Assembly (NCBI RefSeq): GCF_030646155.1
Contig: NZ_JAUTDN010000050.1
Location: forward strand, 1 to 33,234
Direction: 5' to 3'
DNA length: 33,234 nucleotides
Origin: Conexibacter sp. CPCC 205762
Lineage (GTDB): Bacteria; Actinomycetota; Thermoleophilia; Solirubrobacterales; Solirubrobacteraceae
Below, piece by piece: positions 1 to 7,900 of this stretch. The notes under the pieces are model-generated. The model saw only the letters and a program-made list of their open reading frames with translations, was not told where the DNA came from and ran no database searches. The stretch's first letter is position 1. Each line of letters opens with the position of its first letter. The position numbers were made by a program, and so were the translations under genes.

Positions 1-99
1 GCCGCGCCCGCGCTCGCCGCGCCTGCGCCTGCGCCCGCCGCGCCCGCGCCCGCCGCGCCCGCGCCTGCCGCGCCTGCCGCCATGGAGCCACTGCGATGA
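1..99 (+). CDS. 3' end of an unidentified gene with an Ala/Pro-rich C-terminal tail (partial)
   Basis: Frame 1 is open from the window edge to a TGA at 97-99 and encodes about 32 residues, mostly Ala and Pro in a PAAPA pattern, ending MEPLR. The TGA overlaps the ATG of the next gene in an ATGA arrangement, which is typical of co-translated genes in this window. Its position directly before hutF suggests another histidine-degradation gene such as hutI or hutU, but nothing in the visible tail identifies it. The tail looks like a disordered appendage and not a folded domain. The start and catalytic part lie outside the window. Confidence 0.6.
   Translation, partial: AAPALAAPAPAPAAPAPAAPAPAAPAAMEPLR
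34..78. repeat. 15-bp tandem repeat encoding Pro-Ala-Ala-Pro-Ala
   Basis: Three consecutive 15-bp units (starting at 34, 49 and 64) read Pro-Ala-Ala-Pro-Ala in the upstream gene's frame. The third is slightly diverged, with CCT for CCC and GCC for GCG. The surrounding 1-81 is lower-quality repeat of the same composition. Such a repeat is prone to slippage, so the tail length probably varies between strains. Confidence 0.7.
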
Positions 100-1241
100 C
101 CGACCTGCACGCGATCCCCGCGATGGCCAACGCCCACTCGCACGCGTTCCAGCGCGACATGCGCGGGGCGGCCGAGCGGCCGGCGCCGGAGGCGAACGCG
201 CGCGACGACTTCTGGAGCTGGCGCACGGCGATGTTCGCCGCCGCCGACCGGCTCGACCCGGAGCGGATGCGCGACGTCGCCGCGCGCGTCTACGGTGAGA
301 TGCGCGCCGCCGGCTACGGCGTCGTCGGCGAGTTCCATTACGTCCACCACCAGCCCGACGGCACGCCGTACGCGGAGCCGAACGCGCTCGCGCACGCCGT
401 CGCCGAAGGCGCGCGCGACGTTGGGCTGGCGATCGTGCTGATCCCGGCCGCCTACCACCGCAACGGCTGGGACGGCCGCGACCGCCCGCCGGCCGGCGGC
501 CAGCGGCGCTTCTGCGATCCCGACGTCGAGCGCTTCCTCGCGCGCGTCGACGCGCTGCGCGGGTGGGCGGCGGGGCGGCCGGGCGTCAGCGTCGCGGTCG
601 CGGCGCACAGCGTGCGGGCCGTGCCGGCTTCGTGGCTGGAGGCGATCGCCGCCTACGCGGAGGCGCACGGCCTGCCGCGTCACGTGCACGCGCACGAGCA
701 GCGGCGCGAGCTGGCGGAGTGCGCGGCGGAGCACGGCTGCTCGCCGATCGAGCTGCTGCGGCGCAGCGGCTTCCTCGGCCCGTCCACGAGCGTGATCCAC
801 GGCGTCCACGTCAGCGCCGCCGACGTGCGGGCGCTGGCGCAGACCGACACGATCGTCGTCTCCTGCCCGACGACCGAGGGCAACCTCGGCGACGGGCACC
901 TGCCGGCGATGGTCTACCGCGAGGCGGGCGTGCGGCTCGCGATCGGCTCCGACTCGCAGGTGCGCGTCGACCCGTTCGAGGAGGTGCGCGAGCTGGAGAC
1001 CGGCGCCCGCCGCGAGCGCGAGCTGCGCGCCGGGCTGCTGGCCGGCGCGCCCGGCGGCGACCTGTGGGCGGAGCTGGTCGCCAACGGCCGCGCGAGCCTC
1101 GGCCTCGACGCCGCCGCGCCGCCCGTCGGGATCGACCTCGCGCATCCGCAGATCGCCGGCATCGCGCCGGAGGACCTCGCACGCGCCTGGGCGACCTGCG
1201 CGTCGGCGTCGGTCGTGGGGGAGCCGGCGCCGGCGCCCTAG
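96..1241 (+). CDS. hutF: Formimidoylglutamate deiminase (HutF), compact form
   Basis: Amidohydrolase-superfamily enzyme expected to convert N-formimino-L-glutamate to N-formyl-L-glutamate and ammonia in histidine degradation. The metal-binding HxH is at residues 14-16 (NAHSHAFQR, typical of HutF). It is followed by a GEFHYVHH segment, HVHAHEQ in mid-protein, SVIHGVHV, and IGSDSQVRVDPFEE carrying the conserved Asp. At 381 aa it is shorter than the roughly 450 aa of characterised HutF. About 45 residues are missing before the HxH, and the usual C-terminal composite-domain strands are mostly absent. The start at 96 is chosen because GGAG at 84-87 sits 8 nt upstream and the ATG overlaps the previous stop. 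Neighbouring hutH supports the assignment. The stop shares a CTAG with the convergent IclR gene. Confidence 0.9.
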   Translation: MTDLHAIPAMANAHSHAFQRDMRGAAERPAPEANARDDFWSWRTAMFAAADRLDPERMRDVAARVYGEMRAAGYGVVGEFHYVHHQPDGTPYAEPNALAHAVAEGARDVGLAIVLIPAAYHRNGWDGRDRPPAGGQRRFCDPDVERFLARVDALRGWAAGRPGVSVAVAAHSVRAVPASWLEAIAAYAEAHGLPRHVHAHEQRRELAECAAEHGCSPIELLRRSGFLGPSTSVIHGVHVSAADVRALAQTDTIVVSCPTTEGNLGDGHLPAMVYREAGVRLAIGSDSQVRVDPFEEVRELETGARRERELRAGLLAGAPGGDLWAELVANGRASLGLDAAAPPVGIDLAHPQIAGIAPEDLARAWATCASASVVGEPAPAP

Positions 1242-2005
1242 GAGGCGATCCGCCCGTGCATCCGCCCGGCGATCGCGTCGGCGGCGGTGACGATCTGCTG
1301 CGCGAGCGCGCGGCGGGCGGGCTCGTCCACGTCCGCCGAGGGGAAGGTCAGCGCCACCGCCGCCTGCGGACGGCCGGTGTGGTCGACGACCGCCGCCGCG
1401 ACCGACGCGAACGCGGGCGTGACGGAGCCGTCCTCGACCGCCCAGCCGTTGCGGCGCGTCTCCACGAGCGCCGCCCGCAGCTCGGTCAGCGACGCCGGGC
1501 CGCTGTCGTGCCGCCGCACCAGGTCCCGCCGCGACGGCCACATCGCGCGCACCTGCTGCTGCGGCAGGGCGGCCAGCATCGCGAGGCCGCTGGCGGTCAG
1601 CGTCGCCGGCAGGCGCACGCCGACGTCGGTCACGAGGCTCGGCCGGCCGGGCGCGCGCTCCTCCAGCAGGTAGAGCGTGTCGCGCCCGTCGAGCACGGCG
1701 AAATGCCCGCTGTGGGTAGTGTCGTGGACGAGCCTCGCAAGCACCGTGCGGGCGATCCAGCGCAGCGGCTCCTGGCGCGCGTAGGCGGAGCCCAGCTCGT
1801 ACGCCGCGGTGCCGAGGCCGTAGCGGCGCTCCTCCGGCAGGTGGACGACGAAGTCGCGCTCGCGCAGGACGCCCAGCAGGTGGTAGACGGTCGAGCGCGG
1901 CAGGCCGAGGTCGCGCGCGATCGCCGACGCCGGCATCGGCGCGACGTGGCGGCCGAGCAGCGCGAGCAGGTCGAGCGCCTGGGCGGCGGCGGGAGCGTTG
2001 GCCAT
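1238..2005 (-). CDS. IclR-family transcriptional regulator, probable hut regulator
   Basis: The 255-aa protein has an N-terminal winged helix-turn-helix (about residues 8-70; LPRSTVYHLLGVL is the recognition region), followed by the IclR effector-binding domain. That domain carries family-typical stretches such as RYGLGTAAYELGSAY and SGLAMLAALP. It sits between hutF and hutH on the opposite strand and is divergent from hutH across an 80-bp gap, the usual place for a local pathway regulator. Control of the hut genes is inferred from position. The effector (urocanate or another intermediate) cannot be read from sequence. Its TAG stop overlaps the hutF TAG in the palindrome CTAG at 1238-1241. 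Confidence 0.88.
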   Translation of the reverse strand: MANAPAAAQALDLLALLGRHVAPMPASAIARDLGLPRSTVYHLLGVLRERDFVVHLPEERRYGLGTAAYELGSAYARQEPLRWIARTVLARLVHDTTHSGHFAVLDGRDTLYLLEERAPGRPSLVTDVGVRLPATLTASGLAMLAALPQQQVRAMWPSRRDLVRRHDSGPASLTELRAALVETRRNGWAVEDGSVTPAFASVAAAVVDHTGRPQAAVALTFPSADVDEPARRALAQQIVTAADAIAGRMHGRIAS

Positions 2006-2086
2006 CGCCTCGCGATCATCTCAGATACGAGACACAACCCGCCGCGGGCGGATGACAGCGCGCTCGCGCTCGCCTTCAATGCGGCC
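2006..2086. promoter_or_regulatory. Divergent iclR/hutH control region with a candidate operator
   Basis: The 81-bp gap contains an imperfect dyad, TCTC (2019-2022), 6 nt, then GAGA (2029-2032). It lies just upstream of the IclR start in the least GC-rich part of the gap. IclR-family proteins commonly bind such short dyads between themselves and a divergent target. No convincing -35/-10 pair is visible, so the operator call is tentative. Confidence 0.35.
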
Positions 2087-3637
2087 ATGGGAACCACGAC
2101 CGCAGCGGTGACCGTCGGCGTCGGGCCGGTGACGCCCGACGAGGTCGTCGACGTCGCCCGCCGCGGCACTCCGGTCGTGCTCGCGGACGAGGCGCTGGAG
2201 CAGATCGACCGCAGCCGCGCGGTGATCGACGGGCTCGCCGGCGATCCGCACCCGCACTACGGCGTCTCGACCGGCTTCGGCGCGCTCGCGCTGCGCCACA
2301 TCCCCGCCGAGCTGCGCGTCCAGCTGCAGCACAGCCTGATCCGCAGCCACGCCGCCGGCAGCGGCCCGGAGGTCGAGCGCGAGGTCGTGCGCGCGACGAT
2401 GCTGCTGCGGCTGTCGACGCTCGCGACCGGCCGCACCGGCGTGCGGCGCGAGACGGCGAGCGCCTACGCGGCGATGCTCGCCGCCGGGATCACGCCGGTC
2501 GTGCACGAGTACGGCTCGCTCGGCTGCTCCGGCGACCTCGCGCCGCTCGCGCACTGCGCGCTGGCGCTGACGGGGGAGGGGCCGGTGCGCGACGCATCCG
2601 GCGAGCTGCGCGAGGCCGCCGCGGCGCTTGCCGAGGCCGGCGTCGAGCCGGTCACGCTCGCCGAGAAGGAGGGGCTCGCGCTGATCAACGGCACCGACGG
2701 GATGCTCGGCATGCTGCTGCTCGCGCTCGCCGACCTGCGCACGCTGCTGAGCACCGCCGACGTCGCCGCGGCGATGAGCGTCGAGGGGCTGCTCGGCACC
2801 GACGCGGTCTTCGCCGCCGACCTGCACGCGCTGCGCCCGCAGGCCGGCCAGGCCGCCTCGGCGGCCAACATCCGCGCGCTGCTGGCCGGCAGCGCGATCG
2901 TCGCCAGCCACCGCGGTGTGGAGGACACACGTGTCCAGGACGCCTACTCGCTGCGCTGCGCGCCGGCCGTCGCGGGCGGCGCGCGCGACACCGTCGACCA
3001 CGCCGCGCGGGTCGCGCAGCAGGAGCTGGCGGCGGCGGTCGACAACCCGGTCGTGACGCCCGACGGCCGCGTCGAGTCCAACGGCAACTTCCACGGCGCA
3101 CCGCTCGCCTACGTGCTCGACTTCCTCGCGATCGTCGCCGCCGACATCGCCAGCATCTCCGAGCGTCGCACCGATCGCTTCCTCGACGCCGCTCGCAGCC
3201 ACGGCCTGCCGGCCTTCCTCGCCGAGCAGCCGGGCGTCGACTCGGGCTACATGATCGCCCAGTACACGCAGGCGGCGCTCGTCTCCGAGCTGAAGCGGCT
3301 GGCGGTGCCGGCGTCGGTCGACTCGATCCCCAGCTCGGCGATGCAGGAGGACCACGTCTCGATGGGCTGGTCGGCCGCGCGCAAGCTGCGCAAGGCCGTC
3401 GACGCGCTCACGCGCGTGCTCGCGATCGAGCTGCTGACCGCCGGCCGCGGCCTGCGCCTGCGCGCCCCGCTGGAGCCGGCCGCCGCGACCGCCGCGGTGC
3501 TCGCGGAGCTGGAGACGCGGATCGCGCTGACCGGCCCCGACCGCTTCCTCGCGCCCGAGATCGAGGCGGCGGTCGAGCTGGTCCGCGACGGCCGCGTGCG
3601 GGCGGCGGCGGAGCGCGTCACCGGGCCGCTGGCCTGA
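2087..3637 (+). CDS. hutH: Histidine ammonia-lyase (HutH)
   Basis: A 516-aa enzyme that deaminates L-histidine to urocanate, the first step of histidine catabolism. The start is the ATG at 2087: the homologous region begins a few residues later (VGVGPVTPDEVVDVARRG), and this gives the normal family length. The open frame runs much further upstream only because of the GC bias. Visible family features are HYGVSTGFG with the catalytic Tyr58, GSLGCSGDLAPLAH, NGNFHGAP, and SSAMQEDHVSMGW near the C-terminus. The triad that cyclises to the MIO cofactor is Cys147-Ser148-Gly149, not the common Ala-Ser-Gly. I recall a Cys variant in other actinobacterial enzymes. The gene is divergent from the IclR regulator. 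Confidence 0.95.
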   Translation: MGTTTAAVTVGVGPVTPDEVVDVARRGTPVVLADEALEQIDRSRAVIDGLAGDPHPHYGVSTGFGALALRHIPAELRVQLQHSLIRSHAAGSGPEVEREVVRATMLLRLSTLATGRTGVRRETASAYAAMLAAGITPVVHEYGSLGCSGDLAPLAHCALALTGEGPVRDASGELREAAAALAEAGVEPVTLAEKEGLALINGTDGMLGMLLLALADLRTLLSTADVAAAMSVEGLLGTDAVFAADLHALRPQAGQAASAANIRALLAGSAIVASHRGVEDTRVQDAYSLRCAPAVAGGARDTVDHAARVAQQELAAAVDNPVVTPDGRVESNGNFHGAPLAYVLDFLAIVAADIASISERRTDRFLDAARSHGLPAFLAEQPGVDSGYMIAQYTQAALVSELKRLAVPASVDSIPSSAMQEDHVSMGWSAARKLRKAVDALTRVLAIELLTAGRGLRLRAPLEPAAATAAVLAELETRIALTGPDRFLAPEIEAAVELVRDGRVRAAAERVTGPLA

Positions 3638-3655
3638 CGCGCGGCGCCGGCCGCC

Positions 3656-4252
3656 TCAGCGCGCCGAGCCGCCAGCGGACCGCAGCAGCTCGCTGACGCT
3701 CTGCTGGAACGTCTGCGCCACGCGCGCGGAGTCGCCGAGGTGGCCGCCGACCATCGCGCCGTCGCGCAGGATCACGTACTGGAGCGCCGCCTCCTCGGGC
3801 TGGGAGTGGCCGGCGGCGGTGAAGGCGTCGCGGATGGCGCCGAGGAACCAGTCGCGGTGGGCGACGACGGCGCGGCGGATCGGGTCGTCGGGATCCTCGA
3901 ACTCGGCCGCGGCGCAGATGAAGGCGCAGCCGTGGAAGCCGGGCTGCTCGATCTGCCGCGCGATGTCGGCGGCGACGGCCTCCAGCAGGCGCTCCGGCGC
4001 GTCGTGCGCTGCGGCGAGCGCGGCGAAGCCCGCCTCGATCGCGTCATGTGCCGCCTGCAGATAGGCGAGCACCAGATCCTGCTTGCTCGCGAAGTGGCGG
4101 TAGAAGGTCGCGCGCGTGACCGCGCCCTCCGACACGATGCGGTCGACGCCGACGCTGTTGATCCCCTCGGCGTAGAAGATCGCCGAGGCCGTGCCGAGCA
4201 GCCGGTCGCGTGCCGCGGAGGCCTTGGCCGGTGGGAGATCGGCGATCTGCAT
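3656..4252 (-). CDS. TetR-family transcriptional repressor
   Basis: The 198-aa protein has a typical TetR N-terminal HTH (about residues 13-60: RDRLLGTASAIFYAEGINSVGVDRI then VTRATFYRHFASKQDLV) and a helical ligand-binding C-terminal domain. The C-terminal domain includes GFHGCAFICAAAEF, a stretch seen in one large TetR subfamily. It is divergent from an HdeD-like membrane protein gene. Two nearly identical palindromes lie between them, each 22 nt from one start codon, so it probably represses both itself and the membrane gene. No Shine-Dalgarno is obvious upstream of this start, so a leaderless or short-leader transcript is possible. The inducer is unknown. Confidence 0.9.
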   Translation of the reverse strand: MQIADLPPAKASAARDRLLGTASAIFYAEGINSVGVDRIVSEGAVTRATFYRHFASKQDLVLAYLQAAHDAIEAGFAALAAAHDAPERLLEAVAADIARQIEQPGFHGCAFICAAAEFEDPDDPIRRAVVAHRDWFLGAIRDAFTAAGHSQPEEAALQYVILRDGAMVGGHLGDSARVAQTFQQSVSELLRSAGGSAR

Positions 4253-4274
4253 CGTGCGGCGACGTTAGCAGAGA

Positions 4275-4290
4275 AAGAACGATCGTTCTT
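4275..4290. promoter_or_regulatory. TetR operator 1 (perfect 16-bp palindrome)
   Basis: AAGAACGATCGTTCTT is a perfect palindrome ending 22 nt before the TetR start codon. It shares the core GAACGNNCGTTC with operator 2, 55 bp away centre to centre. This is the expected position for autorepression. The GAAC-N4-GTTC core also resembles the Gram-positive SOS box, but its outer bases are A/T and not C/G. Confidence 0.75.
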
Positions 4291-4330
4291 GACAGGCGAG
4301 CGTGCGCCTGCTTCTCTGTTGGGCAATAGT

Positions 4331-4344
4331 AGAACGAACGTTCT
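4331..4344. promoter_or_regulatory. TetR operator 2 in front of the HdeD-like gene
   Basis: AGAACGAACGTTCT is a 14-bp inverted repeat that is perfect except for its AA centre. It ends 22 nt before the membrane-protein start codon, mirroring operator 1. Binding there would block the promoter or early transcribed region of that gene. Confidence 0.72.
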
Positions 4345-4355
4345 TTCTTTTATGC

Positions 4356-4361
4356 GAGGAG
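4356..4361 (+). promoter_or_regulatory. Ribosome binding site deciding the start at 4367
   Basis: GAGGAG lies 5 nt before the ATG at 4367. The in-frame ATG at 4352 has no comparable site and lies almost inside operator 2, so 4367 is the better start. Confidence 0.7.
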
Positions 4362-4366
4362 TGCTC

Positions 4367-4945
4367 ATGGCCGTATCTGCGCCCGTCCAATCGTTCAACC
4401 CGATCGCCCTGCGGATCGCGCCGGTGCGGGCGGCGATCGCGCTCGTGTGGGCGGCGGCGCTGGTGCTTGCGGTCGGCGACCGCGTTCCGACGACGGCCTC
4501 CGAGCTGCCCGTGGCGGTGGCGCTGCTGCTGACCGCCTATCCGCTCATCGACGCGGCCGCGTCGCTCGTCGAGGCGCGCTCGCGGGCCGGCGGCTCGGCG
4601 CGCGTGCTGCTGCTCAACGCGGGGCTCGGCGCCGCCGCCGCGGTCGGGCTCGCGCTGGCGACCTTCACGGGCGACGCCGGGGCGGCGCTCGTCGTCTTCG
4701 GCGCCTGGGCGTCGCTGTCCGGCGCGGTCCAGCTCGGCGTCGCGCTGCGGCGCCGCCGCGACGGCGGCCGGCAGTGGCCGCTGATCGTCAGCGGCGGGCT
4801 CTCGACCGTCGTCGGCCTGAGCTTCGTCGCGGCCGCGGGCAAGCACGACGCGCAGCTCGCGATGCTGGCCGGCTACGCCGCGTTCGGCGCCGTGCTGTAC
4901 CTCGTCTGGACCGTCCGCGCGCTCAGCGGCGGCGGCCGCCGCTGA
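4367..4945 (+). CDS. HdeD/DUF308-like integral membrane protein
   Basis: The 192-aa protein is almost entirely hydrophobic, with about six predicted membrane helices separated by short charged loops such as EARSRAGG and RRRRDGG. Repeated pairs of the type helix, G-x-W/A-x-L-x-G, helix resemble the HdeD/DUF308 family. HdeD-type proteins are associated with acid or general stress in enterobacteria, but the function here is unknown. Divergent control by the adjacent TetR repressor is strongly suggested by the paired operators. Its last 23 nt overlap, tail to tail, the end of the large secreted protein gene on the other strand. Confidence 0.75.
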   Translation: MAVSAPVQSFNPIALRIAPVRAAIALVWAAALVLAVGDRVPTTASELPVAVALLLTAYPLIDAAASLVEARSRAGGSARVLLLNAGLGAAAAVGLALATFTGDAGAALVVFGAWASLSGAVQLGVALRRRRDGGRQWPLIVSGGLSTVVGLSFVAAAGKHDAQLAMLAGYAAFGAVLYLVWTVRALSGGGRR

Positions 4946-7900
4946 CCGTCACGCGCGCCGTCTTCACGACCGCTCTGCCGCCGCTGGGCGTGAACGTCAC
5001 GGTCAGCGTGACCTTCGCCGCGCGCACGCCTCTGAGGGCGGCCTTCGCACGGCGGCCGGGCTTCAGCGTCAGGCGCTTGGCACCGGCCGTGGCGACCTTC
5101 GCGGCCGCGCTGCCGTACGCGATCCGCTTGCCCTTCAGCGCGACCGTCGCGGTGACCTTCACGCGGCCGGCGCGCGGGAGCGTCAGCGCCAACGCGATCG
5201 CCGTCCCTCTCACCGTCGGCTTCGCGAGCGAGAAGGCGCTCGCCGGGACCGCCGGGGTCGGTGTCGGGCCGGCGGGCGTCGGGCCGGGCGGGGCCGGGTC
5301 GGTCGGCGTCGGGGCCGGCACCGGGTTCGTGGGGGTCGGGCCGGGCGGCGTCGGGTCGGTCGGTCTCGGGTCGGTGGGGTCCGTCGGATCGGTCGGGTCC
5401 GGATCCGGGTCGGGCGCGGGCACGCCGGTCAGCGTCTGCACGGCGGAGTCGTCGCTCGTCTCCGCGACGCCGTCGACCTCGGCGGCCTGGTGGAAGACCG
5501 CCGTCTGCGCGCCCGTGCGGACGCTGACGGAGAGCGACCAGGCGCCGTTGCCGTCGGCCGTCGTGCTCTTGGCGGCGCCGTCGAAGCTGCCGCTGACGGT
5601 CGCGCCGGGGCGGGCGCTGCCCGTGATCGTGAAGGCGCCCGTGGTCGCCGTCGCCGGCAGCGTGAACGCCGGCGGCGCGAGCAGCGGCGTCGCGGTCACG
5701 ACGACGTCCGGCCGCGACGGCAGGCTGATCGAGCCGGCGCCGCCGGGCTGCTGGCGCGCGCTGAGCGTGTTCACACGCGATGCGGCGCGGAGTGTGCGGC
5801 TCCACTCGCCGCTGATGGCGTCGGCGGTCGTCGTGAAGGTGGTCACGACGCTCGCGCCCGCGCTGCGGGCGACGGAGACCGTCGCGCCCGGCTCGGCCGT
5901 GCCGGAGACGACGATCGGGTCGCCGGCCGCGACCGTCGCGGCGCTGTCGAGCTGCAGCGTCGGCCGCGCCGGCAGCACCTCGACGCTGCGGGCCGTGCTC
6001 AGCGGGCCGGACAGGCTCCCGCCGACGCGCTGGGAGGCCGTCACCGTATGCACGCCGCGTGTCGCAGCGAGCGTGACCGCGAACGCCCCGTCGGCGCCGG
6101 CGGTCGTGCTCTGCGCGGACGTCGCGCCGCCGTCGAGGAAGAGGTCGACCGCGGCGTGCGGGTCGGCCGTGCCGGCGACCTCGATCGCGCCGTCGCCGAG
6201 CTCGCTCCCGTCGGGATGCGTCAGCGTCGGCGCGGGCGGCACGACCGTCACGGCGAGCGAGGCGTCGGCGCCGCTGACCCCGTCGAGGCGCTGACTGATC
6301 GAGAGCGTGTGGTCGCCGTAAGCGAGCGGCGTGCTCGTCGTCGCCGACCACGCCCCGCTCGTCGCGTCGGCGGTCGCGGTCGCGAGCGTCGTCGCCCCGG
6401 CGGCGACGGTCACCGTCGCGCCGGGCAGCGCGTCGCCCGCGACCTCGAAGGTCGCCTGCACGAGATCGCCGGAGCCAGGCGACGACACGCTCGGCGTGCC
6501 GACGCCGGTCGCGTGCGCCGCGGCCGACTCGGCCGACTCGCCGGGGTCGGCGCCGGCCAGTTCCTGCGTCGCCGTGAAGGCGTTGTCGCCCGCGTGCGTA
6601 GTCACGGACGCGGTCCAGTCGCCGCTCGCGTCGGCGACGGCGTCGCCGGCCGCAGCGCCGTCGTGGCGCAGCAGCACGACCGCGTGCGGCAGCGCTCTGC
6701 CGGCCAGCGCGACGGTCGCGCCCGGAAGCACCGTCGCCGGGCCGTCGAGTGCCAGGGTCGGCGCGGCCAGCAGCGGCGCGGCGGGGTCGACGACGACGGA
6801 GAGCGCCGATCTCAGCACGAACGCGCCGTACGTCTCGAGGATCGTCAGCGTGTGCGGCCCGTCTGTGAGCGGCGCGGTCGTGCGCAGCGCCCACGCGCCG
6901 GTCGCGGTCGCGGTCGCAGCGGCGATCTCGGTGTCGTCCTCGTCGAGGACGGTCAGCGCCACGTCGGAGTGGGCGCTGCCGCGGATCGAGAAGCGCGGGC
7001 GCACGTGCGCGCCGGCGAGCGGCAGCGTCACCTCCGGCGGGACGGGCACGACCGTCACCGCGACCGTCGACTCCGCGCTCTCCACGCCGTCGAACGTCTG
7101 CGTCACGTGCAGGGTGTGCGGGCCCTCGCTGAGTGGATCGAGCGCGACGGCGAAGCTGCCGCCCGGCGCGACGGTCCCGCTGCCGATCGGCGTCCCGCTC
7201 TCGTCGGCGACCGCGATGGCGGCGCCTGCCAGTCCGCTTCCCTCGACGGTCGGCGTCGGGAAGACCTCGTCGCCGGCCTGCGGGGAGCTGAGCGGCGGGG
7301 CGTAGACGCCGACGACGGTCGGGCCGTCGGCGACGAACAGGCCGCGCTGGACCTGCAGCGCGTTGTCGCCGTCGACCAGCGTCACGCTCGCGCTCCAGGT
7401 TCCCTCCGGTGTCACCGTGACCGGCAGGCCGACGGCGGCGCCGTTGACCTTCACCTGCACGGCGGTGCCCGGGTGGCCGGTGCCGGAGACCGGGAGGCTC
7501 GTGCCGCTGCGGGCGGCGGTGACGCCGCCGTCGGCGGCGATCGTCGGCGGCGCCTCGGTGACCTCGAGCGGGACGTGGACGGTCTCACCGTCGAGCGTGG
7601 CGGTCATGTCGGCGGTGCCGGTCGCGAGCGGCGTCGTCAGCGTCGCCGTCGCCGCCCCTCTCGCGAGCGGGGCCGACGCGTGGCCGAACGTGCCGAGCGT
7701 CGTCGCGAAGCCGACGCTCGCGCCGGGGAAGTCGGTCGCGAACGGATCGCCGGCGCTGTCGTGGTCGAGCGCGGCCGTCACGGTGGCCGTGGAACCGGCG
7801 GAGACGGACGCTGGGTCGACCGAGGCGCCGAGCACGAGCCGCGGCGCGATCGTCGTCTGGTTGACGGTTCCGGGACCGGTCAGCGTCGCGCAGCCGGGCC

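Noticed and set aside
563..2086. N-terminal 500-codon extension in frame with hutH
   Set aside because: It runs through hutF and the IclR gene in a wrong frame, its composition is repetitive Arg/Ala/Gly, and the HutH homology starts just after the ATG at 2087.
4275..4344. LexA/SOS box for the GAAC-N4-GTTC sites
   Set aside because: The flanking bases are A/T where SOS boxes have C/G, and the sites sit symmetrically between a TetR gene and its divergent neighbour, so TetR binding is the simpler reading.
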